From NCBI GenBank assembly GCA_036406595.1, contig DASXAR010000078.1, positions 1 to 14,289 on the forward strand: a stretch of 14,289 bases of DNA, written 5' to 3'. This DNA comes from VRUE01 sp036406595. GTDB taxonomy: Bacteria > Actinomycetota > Thermoleophilia > Solirubrobacterales > 70-9. Every line of letters starts with the position of its first letter. Positions within the stretch are counted from its first letter, which is position 1. A program made the position numbers and the translations under genes. Of the stretch, positions 1-5,909 are shown piece by piece. A model generated the notes under the pieces. That model did no database searches and was not told the origin of the DNA. It was given only the letters and a program-made list of their open reading frames with translations.

Positions 1-305
1 GCGGCGAGACGCTGGAGCTAGCCGGGCTCGAGCTGGACGTCATCTTCACCCCCGGTCACAGCCCCGGTCATGTCACCTACTCGGTGCGCGGCGAGGAGGC
101 GATCTTCTCCGGCGACGTTCTCTTTCAGGGATCGGTCGGCAGGGTCGACCTGCCGGGCGGGGACTGGCCGACCCTGGCGAAATCGATCAGCGGCTTGCTC
201 GAGTCCCACTCGCCCGAGACAACGGTCTATCCCGGCCATATGGGGATCACGACGCTGGGCGCCGAGCGCGCCTCCAATCCATTCCTCCTGGAACTGGCGC
301 GGTAG
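1..305 (+). CDS. MBL-fold metallo-hydrolase (glyoxalase II-like), 3' end only
   Basis: The gene begins before the window; about 100 C-terminal residues are visible in the frame starting at base 3 and end at TAG 303-305. The visible part carries late metallo-beta-lactamase-fold motifs: TPGHSPGH (metal-binding histidine region), FSGDVLFQGSVGR (the bridging aspartate in SGD) and VYPGHM (last metal-ligand histidine). These match glyoxalase II-type hydrolases with a di-metal site, which usually cleave thioesters or similar substrates in the cytoplasm; the actual substrate cannot be told. The N-terminal HxHxDH motif lies outside the window. hisS follows after 31 bases on the same strand, so the two are probably cotranscribed. 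A glyoxalase II-like gene directly upstream of hisS is a common actinobacterial arrangement, which supports the call. Confidence 0.85.
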   Translation, partial: GETLELAGLELDVIFTPGHSPGHVTYSVRGEEAIFSGDVLFQGSVGRVDLPGGDWPTLAKSISGLLESHSPETTVYPGHMGITTLGAERASNPFLLELAR

Positions 306-322
306 ACGCCCCGTCGCGTCGG

Positions 323-328
323 TAAGGT
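323..328 (+). promoter_or_regulatory. Possible hisS -10 box or Shine-Dalgarno site
   Basis: TAAGGT fits the TANNNT actinobacterial -10 pattern and ends 8 bases before the hisS GTG. This is close to the spacing that gives leaderless mRNA. It also contains AAGG at a workable ribosome-binding distance. No -35 element is evident. The two readings exclude each other only partly, since an upstream operon transcript could use the AAGG. Confidence 0.25.
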
Positions 329-336
329 CGCGCCAC

Positions 337-1572
337 GTGGCCAGCAAGTACCAGGCACCCCGAGGGACCTTCGACGTTCTTCCCGAGCAGGCTCGCGCGC
401 GGGCACGCGTCGGGCACGCCGCCGAGGCGATCTTCGCCCGCGCCGGCTACGAGCCGATCGCGACGCCGGCCTTCGAGGACACCGAGCTGTTCGAGCGCGG
501 CGTCGGCCGCTCCACCGACATCGTCCGCAAGGAGATGTTCACCTTCGAGGACAAGGGTGGCCGCAGCCTCACCCTGCGGCCGGAGGGCACGGCGGCGATC
601 TGCCGCGCCTACCTCGAGCACGGCATGCAGAAGCTGGCGCAGCCGGTGAAGCTCTCCTACGTCGGCCCCTTCTTCCGCCACGAGCGCCCCCAGGCGGGGC
701 GCTACCGCCAGTTCCACCAGATCGGAGCCGAGGCGATCGGGACCGACTCGCCGCTCGCCGACGCCGAGGTGATCGGGCTGCTCGCCGAGCTGCTCGCCGA
801 GCTCAAGGTCCCCGGCGTGGAGCTGCGGCTGGGGAGTCTCGGCTCGCTCGAGTCGCGCCGCGCCTACCTCGAGGAGCTGAGGGAGCACCTTCGCGCCAAC
901 GAAGGCGACCTCTCGAAGGAGGTGAGGGAGCGGATCGATCTCAACCCGCTGCGCGCCTTCGACGCAGACGACGAGGGCACCCGCGGCGTGATGGAGAGCG
1001 CCCCGACGATCGTCGAGCGCCTCGAGGGCGATGACGCCGAGCACTTCGCCGAGGTGCGGGCGCTGCTCGACGCGGCCGGGATCGGCTATGCGATCGACCC
1101 GACCCTGGTGCGGGGCCTCGACTACTACACGCGGACGATCTTCTCCTTCGTCTGCTCCGGGCTCGGCGCGCAATCCGAGGTCGGGGGCGGCGGGCGCTAC
1201 GACGGGCTGATCGAGCAGCTCGGCGGGCCCCCGACGCCGGCAATCGGGTGGGCCGCGGGCATCGAGCGCATCCTGCTGGCGCTCGACGAGGAGGGCGCCG
1301 TGACCGAGCGCGACGTCTTCATCGCGGTTGCCGAGGACGATCAGCGGCGACGGGCGATGACTCTGGCCGCCGAGCTGCGCCAGGCGGGCCTCTCCGCGGA
1401 GATCGACCTGGCCGGCCGGGGCCTCAAGGGACAGCTGAAACACGCCGACCGGCTCGGCGCCCGGCGTGTGTTGATCCTCGAGAGCGACGGCTCCGCCCAG
1501 CTTCGCGACATGTCCAGCGGCGAGCAGCGGCCGGTGGAGCCCGGCAGCGCCCTCGAAGAGCTGGTCGGGTGA
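337..1572 (+). CDS. hisS: Histidyl-tRNA synthetase
   Basis: Class II aminoacyl-tRNA synthetase that charges tRNA-His with histidine using ATP; normally a cytoplasmic homodimer. The 411-residue product is of normal length. It begins with the typical KYQAPRGTFDVLP segment, which fixes the GTG at 337 as start although the frame stays open back to about 70. Seen in order: class II motif 2 FFRHERPQAGRYRQFHQ (residues 112-128), the histidine-specific loop LVRGLDYYTRT (from 257), the glycine-rich GGGGRYDGL (from 283), motif 3 in AIGWAAGIERI, and a C-terminal anticodon-binding domain. An AAGG at 324-327 could serve as ribosome site; the same bases form TAAGGT, a possible -10 box. The stop overlaps a possible GTG start of aspS (GTGA at 1569-1572), suggesting coupled translation. 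Confidence 0.97.
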   Translation: MASKYQAPRGTFDVLPEQARARARVGHAAEAIFARAGYEPIATPAFEDTELFERGVGRSTDIVRKEMFTFEDKGGRSLTLRPEGTAAICRAYLEHGMQKLAQPVKLSYVGPFFRHERPQAGRYRQFHQIGAEAIGTDSPLADAEVIGLLAELLAELKVPGVELRLGSLGSLESRRAYLEELREHLRANEGDLSKEVRERIDLNPLRAFDADDEGTRGVMESAPTIVERLEGDDAEHFAEVRALLDAAGIGYAIDPTLVRGLDYYTRTIFSFVCSGLGAQSEVGGGGRYDGLIEQLGGPPTPAIGWAAGIERILLALDEEGAVTERDVFIAVAEDDQRRRAMTLAAELRQAGLSAEIDLAGRGLKGQLKHADRLGARRVLILESDGSAQLRDMSSGEQRPVEPGSALEELVG

Positions 1573-1595
1573 GCGATGAAAGACTGGCGGGCCGC

Positions 1596-3389
1596 ATGAC
1601 CCGCGCGCCCGTCCTTCACGCCAACAGCTTCCGCGACACCTGGTGCGGCGAGGTTCTCGCCGACCGGGTCGACTCTGATGCGCGGGTCGCCGGCTGGGTC
1701 CACCGCCGCCGCGACCACGGCGGCCTGATCTTCATCGACCTCCGCGACCGCACCGGCATCGTCCAGCTCGTATTCCATCCCGACACATCCGGAGAGGCGT
1801 TCGAGCTCGGGCATCGGCTGCGAACCGAGGACGTCCTCACCGCTTCCGGCACGGTCGTGCGCCGCTCCGAGGACACGATCAACCCCGAGCTCGCGACAGG
1901 AGAGTTCGAGCTTCGGATCTCCGAGGCGGAGCTCCTGGCAGACGCCGAGACGCCGCCGTTCCAGGTCGAGGGCTTCTCGGGTGAGGTGGGGGAGGAAGCC
2001 CGACTCCGTCACCGCTACCTCGACCTCCGCCGCGAGCCGATGCGCGACGCACTGGCGCTGCGGCATCGCGTCACCGCGGCGATCAGGGAGTTCCTCGACG
2101 GCGAGGGCTTCTTCGACATCGAGACGCCGGTGCTGACCCGCTCCACCCCGGAGGGCGCGCGCGACTTCCTCGTCCCCAGCCGGCTCCAGCCCGGCTCCTT
2201 CTATGCGCTTCCCCAGTCGCCGCAGCTGTTCAAGCAGCTGCTGATGGTCGCCGGCTTTGAGCGCTACTACCAGATCGCCCGCTGCTTTCGCGATGAGGAC
2301 CTGCGGGCCGACCGCCAGCCCGACTTCACCCAGCTCGACATCGAGATGTCCTTCGTCGGCGTCGAGGACGTGCTCGCGCTGAACGAGCGGCTTCTCGCCC
2401 ACCTCTTCGAGCGGGCCGGAGGGCCGTCGATCGAGGGGCCGATCGAGCGGCTGGCTTACGACGAGGCGATGGACCGCTTCGGGACCGACCGTCCCGACCT
2501 GCGCTTCGGCCTTGAGCTGGTCGACCTGTCCGGGGCGCTCGCCGGCACCGAGTTCAAGGTCTTTCGCGGCGCGATCGAGGCCGGCGGCGCTGTTCGGGGA
2601 CTGAACGCCGGGCGGCGAGAGCTCCCGCGCTCCGAGCTCGACGGGCTGATCTCACGCGCCCAGGAGCTCGGCGCAAAGGGCCTTGTCTGGGCATTTCGCG
2701 AGGGCGACGGCTGGCGCTCCCCAACCGCGAAGTTCCTCAGCGCCAAGGAGCTCGCAGAGCTCAACCAGCGCCTCGGCGCGGAGGAGGGGGATCTGCTGCT
2801 TCTCGTCGCCGACCAGCGTCCCGTCGCCGATGCGGTCCTCGGGCAGCTGCGGGTTGAGCTGGGCGAGCGGTTCGACCTGATCGGCGACGGGGACCGGCTC
2901 CTGTGGATCGTCGACTGGCCGCTGATGGAGTGGAATCCAGACGAGCAGCGCTGGGACGCTCTCCACCATCCGTTCACGTCACCCGCCGGCGACTTCGACC
3001 CCGACGACCCGGGCTCGGCGCGCGCGCTGGCCTATGACCTGGTCTGGAACGGGCAGGAGATGGGCGGCGGCTCGATCCGCATCCATCGCGCCGACGTCCA
3101 GCAGGCGGTCTTCGGCGCGCTCGGAATCGACGCCGAGGAGGCGCAGGAGCGCTTCGGCTTCCTGCTCGAGGCGCTTCGCTACGGCGCGCCTCCCCACGGG
3201 GGAATCGCCTACGGCCTCGACCGGATCGTCCAGCGGCTCTCCGGAGCGGAGTCGATCCGCGACGTGATCGCCTTCCCGAAGACCGCCTCTGGCGCGGATC
3301 CGCTGACCGGCGCCCCGGCGCCGGTCGACGAGCTCCAGCTGAAGGAGCTGGGGATCGCCCTGCACCGCCGCGGGCTCGCCGGCCACTGA
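1596..3389 (+). CDS. aspS: Aspartyl-tRNA synthetase, probably non-discriminating (Asp/Asx)
   Basis: Class II bacterial-type synthetase charging tRNA-Asp, 597 residues from ATG 1596. Order: N-terminal OB-fold anticodon-binding domain with GWVHRRRDHGGLIFIDLRD (33-51); catalytic core with LPQSPQLFKQLLMVAG and motif 2 FRDEDLRADRQPDFTQLD (from 231); a GAD insertion domain (about 290-415); and motif 3 GAPPHGGIAYGLDR (530-543). His41 in the RRRDHGG loop sits where discriminating enzymes such as E. coli's have Leu and where non-discriminating enzymes have His. By family knowledge this points to an enzyme that also makes Asp-tRNA-Asn for the GatCAB amidotransferase. Start: GTG 1569 overlaps the hisS stop and is an alternative adding nine residues, but ATG 1596 fits homologue N termini better. 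A 40-base gap leads to the next small gene. Confidence 0.97.
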   Translation: MTRAPVLHANSFRDTWCGEVLADRVDSDARVAGWVHRRRDHGGLIFIDLRDRTGIVQLVFHPDTSGEAFELGHRLRTEDVLTASGTVVRRSEDTINPELATGEFELRISEAELLADAETPPFQVEGFSGEVGEEARLRHRYLDLRREPMRDALALRHRVTAAIREFLDGEGFFDIETPVLTRSTPEGARDFLVPSRLQPGSFYALPQSPQLFKQLLMVAGFERYYQIARCFRDEDLRADRQPDFTQLDIEMSFVGVEDVLALNERLLAHLFERAGGPSIEGPIERLAYDEAMDRFGTDRPDLRFGLELVDLSGALAGTEFKVFRGAIEAGGAVRGLNAGRRELPRSELDGLISRAQELGAKGLVWAFREGDGWRSPTAKFLSAKELAELNQRLGAEEGDLLLLVADQRPVADAVLGQLRVELGERFDLIGDGDRLLWIVDWPLMEWNPDEQRWDALHHPFTSPAGDFDPDDPGSARALAYDLVWNGQEMGGGSIRIHRADVQQAVFGALGIDAEEAQERFGFLLEALRYGAPPHGGIAYGLDRIVQRLSGAESIRDVIAFPKTASGADPLTGAPAPVDELQLKELGIALHRRGLAGH

Positions 3390-3429
3390 GCTGCGGCAGC
3401 GCCCGACCCGGATCGCGGCAGCGGTCAAT

Positions 3430-3729
3430 ATGTCGTCGATGAGCCTCTTCGAGCGCCTCAAAACGGCCTTTCGGGATCGCACCCCCGGGCCGGGCGCGAC
3501 TCCCGTCCACGTCGGCGACCCGCGCTTCGACGGCTGGGAGGTCGTGCGCGACTTCGGCGACCTGCGAACCGCGCGGGCCTGGCACCAGGCGCTTGACGAG
3601 GCGAGGATCGAAGCCGTGCTGACCGCCGACTGGCCGCTCGACCGGTTCGGCCGCGGCGACATCGCCCTGCGCGTGCAGCCGGAGGACTGGAGCGAGGCCG
3701 AGCTGCACCTCTCGAATCTCGACGGTTAA
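3430..3729 (+). CDS. Small DUF2007-like protein of unknown function
   Basis: A 99-residue acidic protein with no signal peptide, membrane segment or cysteine. After a basic N-terminal stretch (SLFERLKTAF), residues about 35-97 follow the pattern of the DUF2007 family of putative prokaryotic signal-transducing proteins: a WEVVRDF strand, a helix running through TARAWHQALDEA, then IEAVLTADW, and a closing IALRVQPEDWSEAELHL in which a strand leads into a helix. The assignment rests on pattern only and no molecular function is known for the family. ATG 3430 is used; ATG 3439 is an equally good start, and neither has a clear Shine-Dalgarno site. It sits 40 bases after aspS on the same strand and is probably the last gene of the hisS-aspS transcript. 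Confidence 0.65.
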   Translation: MSSMSLFERLKTAFRDRTPGPGATPVHVGDPRFDGWEVVRDFGDLRTARAWHQALDEARIEAVLTADWPLDRFGRGDIALRVQPEDWSEAELHLSNLDG

Positions 3730-3771
3730 GGCTCCATCCGGGCTATCGCGCCGGTGCTACGGTTGGCTTCG

Positions 3772-3783
3772 AGGCTCGAGCCT
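3772..3783. promoter_or_regulatory. 12-base perfect palindrome, possible operator
   Basis: AGGCTCGAGCCT is perfectly self-complementary and lies 8 bases after a TANNNT box (TACGGT, 3758-3763), where a transcript would start. Palindromes of this length occur by chance a few times in a window of this size, so the position is the only argument for function. Confidence 0.25.
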
Positions 3784-3796
3784 GTGCGCGAGCCGT

Positions 3797-3828
3797 CCCA
3801 ACGTTTGACCCAACACAAACGGCTTGGG
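3797..3828 (+). ncRNA. Bulged hairpin in the mnmA upstream region
   Basis: CCCAACGTTTG (3797-3807) pairs with CAAACG (3816-3821) plus TTGGG (3824-3828). This gives 11 base pairs with a 2-nt GC bulge and an 8-nt loop. There is no following T-run, so it is not a standard intrinsic terminator. An alternative pairing (AGCCGT 3791-3796 with ACGGCT) competes with it, which could allow switching. Function unknown. Confidence 0.35.
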
Positions 3829-3861
3829 TGCAGATCTCTCAAGGTCTCGTGAGGCTGCGAG

Positions 3862-3924
3862 GAGGCGCCCGCCCTTTTCAGCAAGGGATCAAAGCCAGGG
3901 GCGGTACCGGCGGGCTGGAGCCTC
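3862..3924 (+). ncRNA. Two-part long stem with an inner hairpin, candidate structured RNA element
   Basis: GAGGC (3862-3866) pairs with GCCTC (3920-3924) and GCCCGCC (3867-3873) pairs with GGCGGGC (3909-3915). These 12 base pairs are broken only by a 4-nt bulge (3916-3919) on the 3' side. The enclosed 35 nt contain a CCCTT...AAGGG element that can pair partly (its first C's compete with the outer stem) and the segment AAAGCCAGGGGCGGTACC. The paired arms are strongly GC and the loop is not coding. I could not match it to a riboswitch or T-box consensus. Confidence 0.35.
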
Positions 3925-3943
3925 TTTCAGGTTCATCCGGCTC

Positions 3944-3949
3944 TACCCT
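3944..3949 (+). promoter_or_regulatory. Putative mnmA -10 box, leaderless arrangement
   Basis: TACCCT fits TANNNT and ends 6 bases before the GTG start of mnmA, so transcription would begin at or next to the start codon. No Shine-Dalgarno sequence precedes this GTG, which is consistent with leaderless translation. No convincing -35 hexamer is visible. Confidence 0.4.
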
Positions 3950-3955
3950 TTGAGC

Positions 3956-5404
3956 GTGAGCGCGGAGCTGTTCGAGCACTTCCTGCGGGACGAGTCGCGG
4001 CTGGGCCCGGCCGCCGATGACGCCTTCACGGGCGCGGCGGGCGGGGCTGCCTGCGGCGACCTGGCAAGGGTCTCGCTCGTGCTGGAGGACGGGCTCATCA
4101 CCGGGGTCAGCTTCGACGCCGAGGGCTGCGGCGCGACCCGCGCCGCGACGGCCGCCGTCGCCGAGATGGTCGACGGGGAGCCGATCCTCGGCGCAGCCCG
4201 GGTCGGCAGCGACGAGATAGACGAGGCGCTCGGCGGCCTCACGCCGGCCAAGCGCCACGCCGCCCAGCTCGCCGCCGATGCGCTCCACAGGGCCCTGGCC
4301 GGCGCCGCCGCCTCCACGCGGCGCCTCGCGCCCCCGACTCCCGGTCGGATGTTGGTCGGAATGTCGGGAGGCGTCGACAGCGCCGTCGCGGCGCTGCTCG
4401 AGCGAGAGCGCGGCGCCGAGGTGCTCGCCGTCACGCTGAAGCTATGGGCGGACCCCGAGACCGACGGCGCCAAGGCGTGCTGCTCGCCCGAGGCGGTGCT
4501 CGGCGCCCGGGCGGTCGCCCACTCGCTCGGCATCCCGCACCTGACCCTGGATCTGGAGGAGGAGTTTCGAGCGCGCGTGGTCGCGAGTTTCCTCTCCGGC
4601 TATGCGGAGGGTGCGACGCCCAACCCCTGCATCGTCTGCAACGGAGAGGTGCGGATCGCGGCGATGATCGACCTGGCGGAGCGACTGGGGGCCGAGCGCC
4701 TCGTCACGGGGCACTACGCGCGGATCGTCGACGACGGCTCGGGCCCGCTGCTCGCCGCGGCTTCGGACCGCGCGAAGGACCAGAGCTACATGCTCGCCGC
4801 GCTTCCCCCGGAGCTTCTCGACCGCGTCGCCTTCCCCCTCACCGGCCTGACCAAGCCCGAGGTGCGCGAGATCGCGGCGCGGCACCGCCTCTCCGTGGCC
4901 CGCAAGCCCGAGAGCCAGGACCTCTGCTTCCTCGCCGGGCAGGGCAAGTCGAGATTCCTGCGCAGGCACGCGGGCCTGCGGGAGCGGGAGGGTGCCGTCC
5001 TCGACGGCTCCGGGACGGCGATCGGCCGCCACCGCGGGCACCACAACTTCACGGTGGGACAGCGGCGGGGGATCGGGGTCTCCGCGCCCGAGCCGCTCTA
5101 TGTGCTTGCGACCGACGCCGATCGCAACACGGTCACCGTCGGCACGCGGAAGGACCTTGCCGCGACCCGTGTTCGGATCCGCGACGCGGTGCTGCACCGC
5201 GACGGCGTCAGCATCGACGGCGTCAGGTTGCGGTACCGCTCAACCCCGGTGCCGGCGGCGGTGAGGGGCGCTTCGAGGGGCCGGCATCCCGAGCTCGAGC
5301 TGGAGCTGGGGAGGCCGTTCGACGCCGCCGCCCCCGGACAGGCAGCGGTGCTGCTGTCCGGGGAGGCGATCGTCGGTCACGGCACGATCGTGGCTGCCGC
5401 CTAG
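3956..5404 (+). CDS. mnmA: tRNA-uridine 2-sulfurtransferase MnmA with N-terminal IscU/NifU-like domain
   Basis: A 482-residue fusion. Residues 1 to about 115 resemble the IscU/NifU N-terminal Fe-S scaffold: AACGDLARVSL (Cys33, Asp35), then EGCGATRAATAAVAEMVDG (Cys58), then TPAKRHAAQLAADALHRAL. In the last segment the family has HC, but here His101 is followed by alanine, so the third ligand cysteine is missing. From about residue 131 comes MnmA, which makes 2-thiouridine at position 34 of Lys, Glu and Gln tRNAs using ATP and IscS-derived sulfur. It shows the PP-loop SGGVDS (137-142), NPCIVCN (Cys225, Cys228; Cys228 equals the catalytic Cys102 of E. coli), SQDLCFLAG (Cys324, the second catalytic cysteine), FTVGQRRGIG and the C-terminal beta-barrel. 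The MnmA part has normal length. GTG 3956 was chosen because it begins the domain and follows a TACCCT box. Its stop overlaps the convergent next gene within CTAG 5401-5404. Confidence 0.93.
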   Translation: MSAELFEHFLRDESRLGPAADDAFTGAAGGAACGDLARVSLVLEDGLITGVSFDAEGCGATRAATAAVAEMVDGEPILGAARVGSDEIDEALGGLTPAKRHAAQLAADALHRALAGAAASTRRLAPPTPGRMLVGMSGGVDSAVAALLERERGAEVLAVTLKLWADPETDGAKACCSPEAVLGARAVAHSLGIPHLTLDLEEEFRARVVASFLSGYAEGATPNPCIVCNGEVRIAAMIDLAERLGAERLVTGHYARIVDDGSGPLLAAASDRAKDQSYMLAALPPELLDRVAFPLTGLTKPEVREIAARHRLSVARKPESQDLCFLAGQGKSRFLRRHAGLREREGAVLDGSGTAIGRHRGHHNFTVGQRRGIGVSAPEPLYVLATDADRNTVTVGTRKDLAATRVRIRDAVLHRDGVSIDGVRLRYRSTPVPAAVRGASRGRHPELELELGRPFDAAAPGQAAVLLSGEAIVGHGTIVAAA

Positions 5405-5871
5405 GAAGTCGCGGTCTCTTCCGCCGCCTTTTCTTCCTTTTCTTCTTTTCTTTCCTGGTGGCGGAGCTTGACCAGCGCCGTCACGCAGCGGGAGAAGGCG
5501 GTCCCCTTCTCGCCTTTTTCGTGCTTCTTGCTTTCGCCCTTGCAGACCCGGCCGGGCGCCATGCTGGGATGGTTGGCGGCCTGGGCCATGTTGGTCACGC
5601 AGCGGGAGAAGGCGGTTCCCTTTTCACCCTGTTCGTGCTTCTTGCTTTCGCCTTTGCAGTAGCGGCCGTAGGCCTTCGCCTTTTCCGGCAGCCCTGCCTT
5701 GGGACCGGGGGTTGGTTCCGCCGGCGTATAGGTGGGCCCCTGGCCCTGGCCCTGGCCGTTGCCGTGTCCGTAGGGTGGACTACCTTCGGGCTTGCCCATG
5801 GCCAGCGCGGCCGGGGCAAGAGCCATGACGACGGCGCCGGTGACCAGCGCGATCTTCATTTGGAGTCTCAT
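5401..5871 (-). CDS. Secreted protein with two 38-residue cysteine repeats, function unknown
   Basis: 156 residues. A Sec signal peptide is clear: basic MRLQMK, hydrophobic core, and an ALA cleavage site after residue 24. A Gly/Gln/Pro-rich linker follows (about 30-60, with GHGNGQGQGQG). Then come two near-identical units, CKGESKKHEQGEKGTAFSRC (72-91) and CKGESKKHEKGEKGTAFSRC (110-129), offset by 38 residues and differing at one position. A Lys/Glu tail of about 18 residues ends the protein. Each unit has a Cys-x18-Cys pair that could form a disulfide or bind metal outside the cell. I have an impression of similar repeats in other Thermoleophilia but recognise no named domain. The ATG at 5871 has a strong AAGGAGG 4 bases upstream; ATG 5859 is an alternative. 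It lies downstream of the sigma factor gene, with a 122-base gap. Confidence 0.85.
   Translation of the reverse strand: MRLQMKIALVTGAVVMALAPAALAMGKPEGSPPYGHGNGQGQGQGPTYTPAEPTPGPKAGLPEKAKAYGRYCKGESKKHEQGEKGTAFSRCVTNMAQAANHPSMAPGRVCKGESKKHEKGEKGTAFSRCVTALVKLRHQERKEEKEEKAAEETATS
5427..5456. other. 30-base pure polypyrimidine tract (+ strand) at the convergent gene ends
   Basis: Every base from 5427 to 5456 on the + strand is C or T, mostly T, which is striking in this GC-rich window. On the - strand it encodes the Lys/Glu/Arg tail of the secreted protein. It lies 23 bases after the mnmA stop, so it could also help stop mnmA transcription, although no strong hairpin sits directly before it. Confidence 0.5.
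5481..5545 (-). repeat. Tandem coding repeat, copy 2 (C-terminal unit)
   Basis: A 65-base unit repeated at 5595-5659 with an offset of 114 bases (38 codons). I count six mismatches. Four are silent in four codons, and two fall in the one codon that changes (Lys here, Gln in the other copy). The pattern suggests internal duplication followed by selection on the protein. Confidence 0.9.
5595..5659 (-). repeat. Tandem coding repeat, copy 1 (N-terminal unit)
   Basis: Partner of 5481-5545. It encodes the first cysteine unit (residues 72-91 and flanks) of the secreted protein. The spacer between the copies encodes a stretch including NMAQAANHPSMAPGR. Confidence 0.9.
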
Positions 5872-5875
5872 GCTG

Positions 5876-5882
5876 CCTCCTT
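5876..5882 (-). promoter_or_regulatory. Strong Shine-Dalgarno site of the secreted repeat protein
   Basis: On the - strand AAGGAGG precedes ATG 5871 by 4 bases. It is the clearest ribosome-binding site in the window and contrasts with the SD-poor starts of the housekeeping genes. It supports 5871 as the start and predicts efficient translation. Confidence 0.7.
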
Positions 5883-5891
5883 GCTTGCTCC

Positions 5892-5909
5892 GCCGCGGCT
5901 CGCCGCGGC
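5892..5909 (-). promoter_or_regulatory. GC hairpin in the leader of the secreted protein gene
   Basis: GCCGCGG (5892-5898) and CCGCGGC (5903-5909) form a perfect 7-base-pair stem with a 4-base loop. It lies 9 bases upstream of the Shine-Dalgarno site. It could stabilise the mRNA 5' end or modulate access. A role as end of the sigma-factor transcript is less likely, because no U-tract follows on the - strand. Confidence 0.3.

Larger units (their letters stand above)
3730..3955 (+). other. Gene-free region rich in inverted repeats before mnmA
   Basis: About 226 bases without a credible gene. The frame of mnmA is open back to a TTG at 3824, but the added residues are arginine/serine-rich and unlike any scaffold domain. 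The stretch holds, in order, a TACGGT box (3758-3763), a perfect 12-base palindrome (3772-3783), a bulged hairpin (3797-3828), a longer two-part stem (3862-3924) and a TACCCT box (3944-3949) placed for a leaderless mnmA mRNA. If the second box is the real mnmA promoter, the paired sequences upstream belong to a separate RNA or to DNA-level control. If transcription starts near 3770, they form a structured leader of about 185 nt. I recognised no known RNA family. Confidence 0.5.

Noticed and set aside
70..336. N-terminal extension of hisS
   Set aside because: The frame is open, but it overlaps the metallo-hydrolase gene and is Arg/Ser/Pro-rich. HisRS homology begins at residue 2 of the GTG 337 start.
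247..2402. Long - strand frames opposite hisS and aspS
   Set aside because: Same explanation: low-complexity translations mirroring well-conserved genes, and no start signals.
3896..3916. T-box-like segment (AGGGGCGGTACCGGCGGG)
   Set aside because: It resembles the antiterminator core GGUGGNACCGCG, but the invariant UGGN is CGGU, an extra G is inserted, no stem I or specifier loop is apparent, and mnmA is not a T-box-regulated gene class I know of.
3840..3940. Cobalamin, c-di-GMP (GEMM) and other riboswitch consensus; tRNA in the GTTCATCC segment
   Set aside because: A CAAAGCCA and an AGCCAGG are present, but the rest of the required conserved boxes are not. No acceptor or T-arm pairing exists around GTTCATCC.
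5383..5392. Palindrome CACGATCGTG at the end of mnmA
   Set aside because: Ten-base palindromes are expected by chance at this GC content, and it lies within codons of the conserved MnmA C terminus.
5481..5659. Possible CRISPR or mobile repeat
   Set aside because: Only two copies, in frame inside a gene with offset 38 codons. This is an internal protein repeat.
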